Source: Flavobacterium soli DSM 19725 (GTDB lineage Bacteria > Bacteroidota > Bacteroidia > Flavobacteriales > Flavobacteriaceae). From it: a DNA stretch of 64,000 nt. Where the stretch lies: NCBI RefSeq assembly GCF_000422705.1, contig NZ_AUGO01000007.1, positions 62,001 through 126,000 on the forward strand. Reading direction: 5' to 3'. The position numbers were made by a program, and so were the translations under genes. The notes beneath the pieces were generated by a model. The model worked only from the letters and a program-made list of their open reading frames with translations. It searched no databases and had not been told where the DNA came from. Of the stretch, positions 52,990 through 62,933 are shown in pieces (within the stretch, counting starts at the first letter, position 1; the number at the start of each line of letters is the position of its first letter).

Positions 52990-52994
52990 AAATA

Positions 52995-53030
52995 TGAAAG
53001 CCTCTATCCAAATTTGAATTGAGGCTTTCA
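52995..53030 (+). terminator. hairpin after the XRE gene
   Basis: TGAAAGCCTC (52995-53004) and GAGGCTTTCA (53021-53030) pair perfectly over 10 bp. There is no T-run, so the termination role is inferred from position only. Confidence 0.5.
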
Positions 53031-53122
53031 AAACCAAATAAAACAAAACACAAAAATTTATTTTTAGCAATTTTTCCCTGCGATACAATTACTTACGATA
53101 AATCTTTTCTTTTGGTTTTGTC

Positions 53123-53669
53123 TCAAAAACTATTTTCTGGAACTTTTCCAATAACACCTTTAAAATTGTTTTCTAAAATATCGAAATCGGATTCTATATT
53201 TCCTGTTGGATAAATAAGGTTCATTCAAAACGACCTGCTTCTTGCCATAATCAAAAGCTATTGGAATAATGGGTACTTTTGCCTTCAAAGCGATATAATA
53301 GAATCCGGTTTTCCATTCGGTTACTTTTTTACGGGTTCCTTCGGGAGCGATAGCGAGACGAAAAACAGCTCTTGAATTAAATATCGAAGCGATACCATCT
53401 ACAATATTCTTTCCACCTGAACGATCCAGCGGAGCTCCTCCCATCCATCGAAAATAGGCTCCAAAGGGAAACACAAAAAGCTCTTTTTTGGCTACATAAT
53501 TCATTTCCAAGTCGATAATCCCTCTAGCAAACAAACCAATGTAGAAATCATGCCAACTGGTGTGAGGTACAACAATCATTATACTTTTCTTAATACTGGA
53601 ATCCATTTTGCCAATGATTTTCCATCCCATCAGTTTGAAAAATATCCATTCATAAATTTTTCGCTTCAT
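53123..53669 (-). pseudogene. 1-acyl-sn-glycerol-3-phosphate acyltransferase-like gene with a 3'-terminal frameshift
   Basis: Starting MKRKIYEWIFFKLMGWKIIG, the protein has the PlsC motifs PHTSWHDFYIG (HxxxxD), GGAPLDRSGG and APEGTRKKV, and should acylate lysophosphatidate or a related lipid at the inner membrane. The frame drifts after NEP at about 53214: the read-through ends YLSNRKYRIRF...KQF at 53160. The neighbouring frame gives YPTGNIESDFDILENNFKG and VIGKVPENSF before a stop at 53123, which is the usual ending of this family. One extra T on the coding strand at 53212-53214 explains it. The catalytic half is intact, so a truncated 169-residue enzyme may still work, unless this is a sequence error. 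Confidence 0.8.
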
Positions 53670-53729
53670 TTCATAAAACATTTATGTAAAAATAATATTA
53701 TTCGTTTATTTTTGGTAAAAAATCGCTAA

Positions 53730-54404
53730 ATGCTCAAAAGAATCTTCAGCTATATCCTTCCTATAAATATTCTCAAAAAAAAATCTGCCTTTAGCAAATC
53801 ATTAGAAGTTACCTGGGCAAATGGCGAGCTCGTTTTGGATTCGGCCAACACCAACTATTCCTATGGGAGTTTGCAACGAATTCTCAGAAAAGGACTCCAG
53901 ATTATCGGTTTCAGTAAAATCGTCGAAATGGAACACATTCTCGTGCTTGGTGTGGCTGGTGGAAGCGTTATCAAGACGCTGGCTAATGAAATTAAGTTTG
54001 AGGGTAAGATTACAGGTGTCGAGATCGATTCTTCGGTTATAGCTCTTGCAAATGAATATTTTCAGCTGAACGAAATTCAGAATTTAAAAATTGTGATTGA
54101 TGATGCTTTCGAATTTGTCCTTAAAACCAAAGAAAGATATGATTTGATTATCATCGATATTTTCCAAGACACGATGATGCCAAATTTCTTGTTTGAAGAA
54201 TTTTTCATCAACAGAATTGGATTTCTTCTGAAAGAAAAGGGTTTCATCCTATTCAATACAATGTGTTTGAAGGAAAGCGATAACATTCGGAATGAGAAGT
54301 ATGTATCCGCTTTTAATAAAAAGGAATTTGTAGTTCGAAAAATCCCAAGAGTCGAACAACACAATGAATTGATTATTGTAGAAAAAACAAAAAATCCGAA
54401 TTAG
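53730..54404 (+). CDS. spermidine synthase-like methyltransferase-fold protein
   Basis: The 224-residue protein has the Rossmann fold of the spermidine synthase/SAM methyltransferase group. A short N-terminal beta region (residues about 20-50) is followed by HILVLGVAGGSVIKTLANEI, the acidic strand TGVEIDSSVIALANEYF, and DLIIIDIFQDTMMPNFLF in the active-site loop. The double-Asp pattern of true spermidine synthases (GGGDG and DSSDP) is not kept, so aminopropyl transfer is doubtful. It is monocistronic, 60 bp from the divergent acyltransferase. The substrate is unknown. Confidence 0.78.
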   Translation: MLKRIFSYILPINILKKKSAFSKSLEVTWANGELVLDSANTNYSYGSLQRILRKGLQIIGFSKIVEMEHILVLGVAGGSVIKTLANEIKFEGKITGVEIDSSVIALANEYFQLNEIQNLKIVIDDAFEFVLKTKERYDLIIIDIFQDTMMPNFLFEEFFINRIGFLLKEKGFILFNTMCLKESDNIRNEKYVSAFNKKEFVVRKIPRVEQHNELIIVEKTKNPN

Positions 54405-54431
54405 CATTTTAGCAAACTCGGATTTTTTTTA
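54391..54431. terminator. bidirectional terminator between the SpdSyn-like gene and mnmA
   Basis: AAATCCGA and TCGGATTT pair across an 18-nt loop that contains a small GC/AT pair. A-run and T-run flank it. The stop codon of the plus-strand gene lies in the loop. Confidence 0.65.
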
Positions 54432-54448
54432 TTCTTTATAATTTTGAT

Positions 54449-55636
54449 TTAAGAAATAACGCCTGAACCAATTAATTCGTCACCAATGTGCCAAGAAACA
54501 AATTGACCTTCGGTAATGGCAGATTGTGGTTCTTCAAAAGCCACATACATTCCGTTATCAAATTGATGCAATGTTGCTTTTTGCAAAGGTTGACGGTAAC
54601 GAATTCTCGCCATCACTTCCATTTTTTCTCCTGCCTTTAGCTCTAAATCCTGACGAATCCAATGCACTTCTGATTGCTCTACAAACAATGCTTTCTTAAA
54701 CAATCCAGGATGTTCGCTTCCCAATCCTGTGTAAACCGTATTCGTTTCTACATCTGTAGCGATTATAAAAAGTGGTTCGGTTGTTCCGCCTACTCCAAGT
54801 CCTTTTCGTTGACCATTTGTAAAATAATGAGCTCCTTGATGCTTTCCAACAACTTTTCCCATACTTGGAGTGTAAGGCAAACTTTGAGCTTCAAACTCTA
54901 AAACTGCTTGTTCCGAAACATTTTCGGGTTTATCTTGTTTGTAAATCGTGTCATTTTTATCAATCTGAACTATCACACCTTCTTTTGGTTGCAGTTTTTG
55001 CTGTAAAAATTCCGGCAAACGTACTTTCCCTATAAAGCATAAACCTTGGGAATCTCTTTTTTCGGCAGTTATCAGTTCCATTTCCGATGCTATCTTTCTA
55101 ACTTCTGGCTTGGTCAATTCCCCAATAGGAAATAACGCTTTCGACAATTGTTCTTGTGATAATTGACATAAAAAATACGATTGATCCTTGTTACCATCTA
55201 CACCTGCTAAAAGTTGGTAAACAGGCTTTCCATCAACTTCGATTTCGCCTTTTCGACAATAATGTCCGGTTGCGACAAAATCAGCTCCAAGATCCAAGGC
55301 AATTTTCATGAAAACATCAAACTTTATTTCTCGGTTGCACAAGACATCCGGATTTGGTGTTCTACCTTTTTCATATTCGTTGAACATGTAGTCAACGATT
55401 TTCTCTTTGTATTGTTCACTTAAATCAACCGTTTGAAACGGAATTCCAAGTTTTTCCGCAACTAAAAGTGCATCGTTACTGTCTTCAAGCCAAGGGCACT
55501 CGGTAGAAATGGTAACCGAATCATCGTGCCAGTTCTTCATAAAAAGACCAATCACTTCATAACCCTGCTGCTGCAACAGATAGGCTGCAACACTCGAATC
55601 TACACCACCAGAAAGTCCTACGACAACACGTTTCAT
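54449..55636 (-). CDS. mnmA: tRNA-specific 2-thiouridylase MnmA
   Basis: The 395-residue enzyme thiolates U34 of tRNA-Lys, -Glu and -Gln using ATP and a persulfide. The PP-loop is [19 protein letters not shown] at the N terminus. The catalytic Cys pair lies in [14 protein letters not shown] and [26 protein letters not shown] and the C-terminal [29 protein letters not shown] segment (seen in two parts) are typical. It is cytosolic. It has the family length and is probably monocistronic. Confidence 0.95.
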   Translation of the reverse strand: MKRVVVGLSGGVDSSVAAYLLQQQGYEVIGLFMKNWHDDSVTISTECPWLEDSNDALLVAEKLGIPFQTVDLSEQYKEKIVDYMFNEYEKGRTPNPDVLCNREIKFDVFMKIALDLGADFVATGHYCRKGEIEVDGKPVYQLLAGVDGNKDQSYFLCQLSQEQLSKALFPIGELTKPEVRKIASEMELITAEKRDSQGLCFIGKVRLPEFLQQKLQPKEGVIVQIDKNDTIYKQDKPENVSEQAVLEFEAQSLPYTPSMGKVVGKHQGAHYFTNGQRKGLGVGGTTEPLFIIATDVETNTVYTGLGSEHPGLFKKALFVEQSEVHWIRQDLELKAGEKMEVMARIRYRQPLQKATLHQFDNGMYVAFEEPQSAITEGQFVSWHIGDELIGSGVIS

Positions 55637-55743
55637 CTTAAAATACTTTTAGAGTGCAAAAGTAATACTAAATATTTGTTTTGAAAGTTAAGGCGATTGT
55701 AATTATTTATATGCCAATAGTCGGCCTAAAAAAAATCCCAAAA

Positions 55744-56463
55744 CTATTGTTTTGGGACGTCTGTTCTTTTCTCGAATTTTATTTTCTTCGGATATTTTTC
55801 TTCTTTTTTTAATTTCCCATTTACGAAAAATTTCCAAGTTCCATGTTTTGCCCCATTTTTAAAATTTCCTTGCGAAGCAACACTTCCATTTGGATCTCTA
55901 AAAATTGCCGGACCTTCATATACTCCATTTTTATAATTGGTTTCTTCAATTATGGTTCCATTTGTGGTATAAATTTTAGATAAACCATTTTTTTTGCCGT
56001 TTGCATATTGGGTTTCTTCAGCAATTTTTCCGTCGATAAAATATACTTTTCGCAAACCTGTCAATTCGCCTTTCACATATACTTCTTCGGTCATTAGCTG
56101 TTTAGATTCCTTATGGTAGTATTTCCAAACACCTTCATTTACTCGGTTTATTGTTTTCCCTTCAGATACAATATTATTTTTTCTGTCGTATACGATCGTG
56201 TAGGCAACTTTTCCTTTTTCACTAAATTCACGAGTAGCAATCACGGATTGAGCATTTGTATCATCAAAATACTTGAATATACCCACTTCTACTCCATGTT
56301 CAAAAGTTCCTTCATATCGGGGCCTTTTTGATTCCTCATGAACTCCTTTCCACAAACCGTGCTTTTTTCCGTTAGCATCCGTTTTATTAAATTCCGTTTG
56401 AGCCTTTATTTGCGACAGTGTTAGTAAAAAAACACACATCATAACTTGTTTTATGAACTTCAT
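55744..56463 (-). CDS. YwqK/MORN-repeat exported protein
   Basis: With the ATG at 56463 the protein begins MKFIKQVMMCVFLLTLSQIKAQ, a Sec signal peptide; an upstream ATG at 56487 gives a less plausible N terminus. The mature 217 residues contain about eight MORN-like repeats of the YwqK type, such as GKKHGLWKGVHEESKRPRYE, NGKKNGLSKIYTTNG and NGVYEGPAIFRDPNG. The database label toxin-antitoxin YwqK antitoxin comes from one Bacillus locus and is not supported here. A role as an envelope beta-sheet protein is likely but undefined. Confidence 0.85.
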   Translation of the reverse strand: MKFIKQVMMCVFLLTLSQIKAQTEFNKTDANGKKHGLWKGVHEESKRPRYEGTFEHGVEVGIFKYFDDTNAQSVIATREFSEKGKVAYTIVYDRKNNIVSEGKTINRVNEGVWKYYHKESKQLMTEEVYVKGELTGLRKVYFIDGKIAEETQYANGKKNGLSKIYTTNGTIIEETNYKNGVYEGPAIFRDPNGSVASQGNFKNGAKHGTWKFFVNGKLKKEEKYPKKIKFEKRTDVPKQ

Positions 56464-56633
56464 ATCTATCCTTTTTTTGAACTGCAAATTTATACTTTAA
56501 ATTAAACCTTTTAGAACTATTGATCATAAAACGAAGCTTTCGATTAAATCGTATGAGAATAAGGCATTTGTCGTATTTATTAACATATCTCCTTCTTCTA
56601 CTTTTACATTATTAATTTAATCAAAAACAAATC

Positions 56634-57092
56634 ATGAAAACAATTACAAAATTATTAAGTGTGCTTTTAATAGCAAGTTTTTCATTCTCTTGTAGCAGCG
56701 ATAGCGAAGGAGATGAAACCGGTGGTGATCCTATCATTGGAAAATGGAAACAAATGAGTGCTACCGAAAACGGTGTTGCATTAACATTGGATTCTTGTGA
56801 TTTACAAGAAGAAGCCGAGTTTAAAAACGATGGGGTTTTTCTATCGCTAGATTATGACCTTGTTAATGGTGAATGTATTCTAAATGATCCTAACGAACCT
56901 GGATTAACCATTGAAACAAAGTGGGTTAATGTGGCAACCAACTCTTATAAGGTTAATTTTTATATTAACGGACAAATTTCTCCTTATGCTTTAGAATTCA
57001 CCACTGTATTTTCAAACAATAATAATACTGTAACCACTACTGCTACTGAAGAAGATGGCGATATCGTAGTATCTGTAATGAATAAAATATAA
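56634..57092 (+). CDS. lipocalin-like lipoprotein
   Basis: The 152-residue product has a lipoprotein signal peptide ending SFSFSCSSDSEGD (Cys20). A single lipocalin-like beta domain follows, with IIGKWKQMSATENGVALTLD at its start, then CDLQEEAEFKNDGVF. Two cysteines, CDLQ and GECI, could form the disulfide that is usual in this family. Proteins of this type are numerous in Flavobacterium and their ligands are unknown. It ends at a strong terminator. Confidence 0.82.
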   Translation: MKTITKLLSVLLIASFSFSCSSDSEGDETGGDPIIGKWKQMSATENGVALTLDSCDLQEEAEFKNDGVFLSLDYDLVNGECILNDPNEPGLTIETKWVNVATNSYKVNFYINGQISPYALEFTTVFSNNNNTVTTTATEEDGDIVVSVMNKI

Positions 57093-57112
57093 TTTTACTT
57101 TACTTTACTTTA

Positions 57113-57143
57113 AACAAAAGCCAGCCAAAAGCTGGCTTTTGTT
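57113..57143 (+). terminator. terminator after the lipocalin-like gene
   Basis: AAAAGCCAGC and GCTGGCTTTT pair around a 5-nt loop. Confidence 0.85.
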
Positions 57144-57267
57144 GTTTAATATAAATTTTTATTTAATAAACATTGATCGGTTATGTAAAAAGGCATGGAT
57201 CATATAGATCATAGCACTTTTCAAGTTTCCCAAATTACAGAATAAGATGCAGAAAGGAATTTTAAAA

Positions 57268-57339
57268 TTAAACAAATAATAATTTTTTGTTTAACTTTTT
57301 AAACCAATTATTAAACAAAAATATTTCTTTTTAAATTTG
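57268..57339 (+). promoter_or_regulatory. FAS1 promoter with TTGTTTAA-N16-TTAAACAA dyad
   Basis: Half sites lie at 57287-57294 (TTGTTTAA) and 57311-57318 (TTAAACAA) with a 16-bp spacer. An extra TTAAACAA lies at 57268-57275. The downstream half continues AAATATTT, as at the cry-DASH operon. TAAATTTG at 57332-57339 is a good -7 box without a TTG at the usual distance, so an activator is probably required. The ATG is 25 bp further on. Confidence 0.7.
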
Positions 57340-57363
57340 ATAAACCTTAAAATTCACATAAAC

Positions 57364-58356
57364 ATGAAAAGATTAACCAAATTTAAAAACTTAGGATTTA
57401 TTGCCTTGACGGCACTATTTCTAACTTCTTGTGATGGCGATGCCGACAGTCCGGCAGACATTGTAGATCCAGAACAAACAATTGTTGACATTGCAGTTTC
57501 AAATCCAGATTTCAGTATCTTGGTTGAAGCCTTGACAAAAGCCGATTTAGTTTCAACTCTAGATGGTGATGGACCATTTACTGTTTTTGCTCCAACAAAT
57601 GCAGCTTTTAACTCTTTTCTTTCTGCAAATGGATTTGCAAATTTAGATGCTGTTCCAACTCCTGTCTTGAAAGAAGTTTTACTCAACCATGTGGTTTCGG
57701 GTGAAAATTTATCGGGATCACTTAGCACAGGTTATGTAAAAACCCTAGGAAAAGGTAGTGCGTCAACTTCTAACACGCTAAGTATGTTTATCAATACAAC
57801 AAATGGTGTTGTGCTTAATGGAGGAACTACAAATGGTGGAGCTACTGTTACAACTGCAGATATTGAAGCAAGTAATGGAGTTATTCACGTTGTAAATGGC
57901 GTAATTGGATTGCCAACAATTGTAAACCATGCCATTGCAAATCCGAGCTTTGGAATCTTAGTGCAAGCCTTAACCCGTAATGATCAGCCAGACTTTGTTG
58001 GAATTTTATCTGGAACAGCAAGTTCTCCTTTTACTGTTTTTGCACCAACTGATGACGCTTTTGTTGATTTATTGGCTGAATTGGAATTGTCTTCTCTAGC
58101 AGATGTTCCCCAAGCCGTTTTGGAAAACACATTGAAATATCATGTTGTTGCTGGAGCTAATGTTTTATCTTCATCATTGACTAATAATCAATCTGTAACA
58201 ACTTTTCAAGGAGGTAATTTCACCGTTGAATTGCCAAATTCTGGACCTCAAATTAGAGATGCAAATGATAGAATCAGTTTGATTATTGCAACTGATGTTC
58301 AAGCCTCAAATGGTGTTGTTCATGCTATTGATAAAGTTATATTACCAGGTTCATAA
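57364..58356 (+). CDS. fasciclin (FAS1) domain lipoprotein, two domains
   Basis: From the ATG at 57364 (MKRLTKFKNLGFIALTALFL) the product has 330 residues and a lipobox ending LTSCDG. Two FAS1 domains follow (about residues 45-185 and 190-328). Each has the H1/H2 signatures: GPFTVFAPTNAAFNSFL and SNGVIHVVNGVI in the first, and SPFTVFAPTDDAFVDLL and SNGVVHAIDKVI in the second. FAS1 proteins mediate adhesion, and in several bacteria they belong to singlet-oxygen or light-induced regulons. The shared dyad with the photolyase operon supports that link here. Confidence 0.92.
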   Translation: MKRLTKFKNLGFIALTALFLTSCDGDADSPADIVDPEQTIVDIAVSNPDFSILVEALTKADLVSTLDGDGPFTVFAPTNAAFNSFLSANGFANLDAVPTPVLKEVLLNHVVSGENLSGSLSTGYVKTLGKGSASTSNTLSMFINTTNGVVLNGGTTNGGATVTTADIEASNGVIHVVNGVIGLPTIVNHAIANPSFGILVQALTRNDQPDFVGILSGTASSPFTVFAPTDDAFVDLLAELELSSLADVPQAVLENTLKYHVVAGANVLSSSLTNNQSVTTFQGGNFTVELPNSGPQIRDANDRISLIIATDVQASNGVVHAIDKVILPGS

Positions 58357-58385
58357 AAATAGTTTTTTCATTTCGTTTTGTTTAA

Positions 58386-58421
58386 TTAAAAAAGCATCCG
58401 TTTTTGGCGGATGCTTTTTGT
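58386..58421. terminator. terminator between FAS1 and yidC (convergent)
   Basis: AAAAAGCATCCG and CGGATGCTTTTT form a 12-bp stem with a 7-nt loop, flanked by A and T runs on both sides. Confidence 0.88.
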
Positions 58422-58443
58422 TTTTATAGAATACATATTGATA

Positions 58444-60345
58444 TTACTTACCTTTTTGGGCTTTTTGAGCTTCGGCTTGTTCCATCATTTCTCTCATTTT
58501 CTTTTGGAATTTTCCTTCAGCTTTTGGCTTTGCCTTATTTTCCTGAATTTGAGCGTGAATTTTCTTTTCATCTACGATGTAATTTTTAATTACAAGCATA
58601 ATTCCGATTGTAATTGTGTTTGAAATAAAGTAGTACAAACTCAATCCAGAAGCGTAGTTATTGAAGAAAAACAACATCATCAAAGGCGAAATATAGATCA
58701 TTACTTTCATAATTTTCCCCATATCTGGCATTCCTTCTTGTTGTGGAGCCGACATTTGCTGGTCTCCCGTTGTCATTTTCATGTAGAAAAAGATGGCGAT
58801 TGAAGCCAAAATAGGGAACAAACTCACGTGGTTTCCGTAGAATGGAATATAGAAGGGCAAATTCAAAACCGAATCAAAAGAAGATAAATCGTTTGCCCAA
58901 AGGAAACTTTTTTGCCTCAAATCGATTGCTGATGGGAAAAACTGGAATAAGGCATAGAAAACTGGAATTTGCATCAAAGCTGGCAAACATCCTGCCATCG
59001 GGTTTACCCCTGCTTTGTTGTAAAGTTTCATGGTCTCCTGTTGCTTTTTCATTGGGTCATTCTTGAACTTCTCTCCCAATTCAGCAATTTCTGGACGTAA
59101 AACTTTCATTTTAGCCTGAGAAAGATATGATTTATAGGTTATTGGCGACATTACCAAACGAACTAAAATCGTAAACACAATAATCACGATTCCGAAAGAA
59201 CCGATAAAAGAACTCAAGAAATCATAGGTTGGAATAAACACATAACGGTTGATCCATCCGAAGATTCCCCAGCCTAAAGGAATTACCTCATCAAGGTTTC
59301 TCTTGTAATCGTTTAATATTTTATAATCCGAAGGACCATAATACCAGTTCATATTGTAGTTCACTTCTCCACCCTTGAAAGCCAAAGGCAAAACTGCTTT
59401 AAAATCTTTGGTAAAAACCGTATCAATTTCTTCGTCTTTTACTAAATTTTCTGATGTTAATTTTGCTGTTGCAAAAGGTGTATCAGTTAATAAAATTGAG
59501 GTAAAGAAATGCTGTTTGAATGCTACATAGGTTACATCCGAAGGATTTTCTTCGGCTAATCCGCTTTGTCCCGTATAATCGTCTTTTCCGTCTTCGTATT
59601 CAAAAACGATTTCGGCATAACGGTTTTCGTAGGTTACACTTTTCTCATTTCTGTAGGTTTTTAAATTCCATTCCAAATCGATTGGTTTAGAAGTGTTTAA
59701 AACGGAATTCATACCTTGAGTACGAACCGAAAAATCGAGCATATACTCATTTGGTTTCAGTACATAACGGTATTCCAAGAAAGCACTTGGACTTGATTTT
59801 AAACGCATTGTCAAGACTTGATTCTCACCTTCTTTTGTTAAAGTTGGTTCGAAAAATAAGTTTTTGGTATCCAAAGAACGGTTGTCTTGGGTTTGCAATT
59901 TCAAGTTTAAACTTGCGTTATTGTCCTTGATGATTTTTACCAAACTACCTGAGCCTTTTTCAAATTGTTCGAAGTTTTTTACGGTTGCATCCACAATGTA
60001 TCCACCTTTATTCGCAATCTTAAGCGAAAGCAAATCGTTTTGAATGGTTGTGAAATCATTTTTTGCTGATGGAAGAGTTGCGGAATAGGCAAAGTTTCCA
60101 AGAGAACCTTTTAATTTTGCAAGTTGTGCAGAATCGGCTACAGTTGAATCGGCAATGATAGCAGGAGCTGTCTGAACTGTTGCTGCTTCTTTGTTTTTTG
60201 CTTCTTTGTCTATTTGTTCTTGCTTTGCTTTTTTCTCGGCAAGTTCTTTTTCTGAAGGTTGGTTTTGGAACATCATCCAAGCCAAGATTCCAAAAATTAA
60301 TGCAAACCCAATTATCGAATTGAGGTCAAACTTTTTTTCTTCCAT
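58444..60345 (-). CDS. yidC: membrane protein insertase YidC
   Basis: The 633-residue protein has an N-terminal membrane anchor (IIGFALIFGILAWMMF) and a large periplasmic beta domain (about 60-360). The five-helix insertase core follows, with the hydrophilic-groove arginine in FTILVRLVMSPITYKSYL. MAGCLPALMQIPVFYALFQFF and MKIMKVMIYISPLMMLFFF-like segments (observed GKIMKVMIYISPLMM) make up the later helices. The basic, Gln/Lys-rich C terminus fits ribosome contact. It inserts inner-membrane proteins with or without SecYEG. In flavobacteria it usually follows pyrG, as here. Confidence 0.95.
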   Translation of the reverse strand: MEEKKFDLNSIIGFALIFGILAWMMFQNQPSEKELAEKKAKQEQIDKEAKNKEAATVQTAPAIIADSTVADSAQLAKLKGSLGNFAYSATLPSAKNDFTTIQNDLLSLKIANKGGYIVDATVKNFEQFEKGSGSLVKIIKDNNASLNLKLQTQDNRSLDTKNLFFEPTLTKEGENQVLTMRLKSSPSAFLEYRYVLKPNEYMLDFSVRTQGMNSVLNTSKPIDLEWNLKTYRNEKSVTYENRYAEIVFEYEDGKDDYTGQSGLAEENPSDVTYVAFKQHFFTSILLTDTPFATAKLTSENLVKDEEIDTVFTKDFKAVLPLAFKGGEVNYNMNWYYGPSDYKILNDYKRNLDEVIPLGWGIFGWINRYVFIPTYDFLSSFIGSFGIVIIVFTILVRLVMSPITYKSYLSQAKMKVLRPEIAELGEKFKNDPMKKQQETMKLYNKAGVNPMAGCLPALMQIPVFYALFQFFPSAIDLRQKSFLWANDLSSFDSVLNLPFYIPFYGNHVSLFPILASIAIFFYMKMTTGDQQMSAPQQEGMPDMGKIMKVMIYISPLMMLFFFNNYASGLSLYYFISNTITIGIMLVIKNYIVDEKKIHAQIQENKAKPKAEGKFQKKMREMMEQAEAQKAQKGK

Positions 60346-60370
60346 TTTTATTTTTGTTTCACTTATATGA

Positions 60371-60423
60371 AGTTTCCTGTTTTTGATGGGAAACTTTTAT
60401 TTTTGAAAACGTTAAACGTTTTG
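60371..60423. promoter_or_regulatory. hairpin and palindrome upstream of yidC
   Basis: AGTTTCC (60371-60377) pairs with GGAAACT (60389-60395). An odd palindrome, AAAACGTT-A-AACGTTTT, spans 60407-60423. These lie between the yidC start and the structured element and may be a leader hairpin and an operator. Confidence 0.45.
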
Positions 60424-60512
60424 TTTTTGAACCATTTAAGAAATTAAGCTTCATTAAAAAAAATGAGAACTTGATTCTTAGTTTTTTGAAACCATTCTGA
60501 AAACGAGAATGG

Positions 60513-60605
60513 ATTTTTATCTAGCCCTGACTGGAGGGAAAATCCTTTTTGTTTTTTCTTTAAAAACAAAAAGATTTGGAAGGAAGGCAGGAATATGGCT
60601 TCCCA
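60513..60605 (+). ncRNA. structured intergenic element, candidate flavobacterial RNA (Flavo-1-like)
   Basis: Nested complementarity is visible. TAGCC near 60522 faces GGCT at 60597, CCTG faces CAGG, and a long inner arm (CTTTTTGTTTTT with AAAAACAAAAAG, 60545-60573) is capped by a short loop. The GGAGGG/GAAGG internal bulges lie between them. I recall very similar TAGCCCTGA...GGAAATCC...GGCAGGA...GCT elements scattered through Flavobacterium intergenic regions, and the Rfam Flavo-1 RNA comes from this clade. A covariance-model scan is needed for identity. The inner arm may also terminate pyrG on the minus strand. Confidence 0.45.
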
Positions 60606-60637
60606 AAATGCCTACTGTTTCGCTCCTTAATTTTCTA

Positions 60638-62356
<1,719 letters not shown>

Positions 62357-62401
62357 CTACTGAAAGATATTTTCAGATTACATAATTTTCAAATTATCTC
62401 A

Positions 62402-62635
62402 TTATATCGGTTTTGGATATTGCTTTTTGATGTTTCGGATTAAGTCTTCCAATCCATTCAATTTTAATTCGTAGATAAGTTGCAGTTGCTGGCCAAGTTC
62501 CCCTTTTGGAAAACCCTTGTTACTGTACCAAACAATGTAATATTCTGGAATATCAATTAGGTGCCAACCTTCGTATTTACCGAAGGGCATTTTAGTATGA
62601 GCGAGTTTGATGAGTTTTTGTTGGTCTGGGTTCAA
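62402..62635 (-). CDS. DUF3820 family protein
   Basis: The 77-residue protein carries the DUF3820 pattern KMPFGKYEGWHLIDIPEYYI, followed by a basic and helical end (ELKLNGLEDLIRNIKKQYP). The MPFGKYKGxxLxDIPxxYLxW motif is related to the small modules of exonucleases and PRC-like proteins, but no activity is established. It starts 15 bp after the YoeB-like toxin stop on the same strand, so it may share a transcript with the toxin-antitoxin locus. Confidence 0.85.
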   Translation of the reverse strand: MNPDQQKLIKLAHTKMPFGKYEGWHLIDIPEYYIVWYSNKGFPKGELGQQLQLIYELKLNGLEDLIRNIKKQYPKPI

Positions 62636-62650
62636 GTGTGATTTATAAAT

Positions 62651-62933
62651 TTATTTATCAGAATAATGTCCTATTGCCGAAATGACCTCAACAAGAACTG
62701 TATTTTCATTTACAGAATAAATGATTCTATCTTTTTGATTAATTCTGCGGGACCAAAATCCGGCAAGTTCATACTTTAAAGGTTCTGGTTGACCGACACC
62801 TTCAAATGGATGATTGGACAAATCCATTAGTATCAAATCGATTTTTTTAATTGTAGCTTTATTTCCGGCTTTCTTTGTGTGATCGAAGATGTTCTTTGGC
62901 AGTATCCGTTAATTCAATTATAAACTTTCCCAT
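62651..62933 (-). pseudogene. Txe/YoeB family toxin, frameshifted
   Basis: The start ATG at 62933 overlaps the antitoxin stop by 16 bp and gives MGKFIIELTDTAKEHLRSHK before the frame closes at about 62863. Shifting by one base resumes KAGNKATIKKIDLILMDLSN and then NHPFEGVGQPEPLKYELAGF, WSRRINQKDRIIYSV and ISAIGHYSDK. This is a near-complete YoeB-type mRNA interferase with its Glu, Arg and terminal His-Tyr residues. The extra base is the G complementary to 62873. If real, the toxin is inactive. If an error, the locus is a normal type II toxin-antitoxin pair. Confidence 0.85.

Noticed and set aside
55744..56463. YwqK product as an antitoxin of a toxin-antitoxin system
   Set aside because: It has a signal peptide and MORN repeats, and no toxin partner is adjacent.
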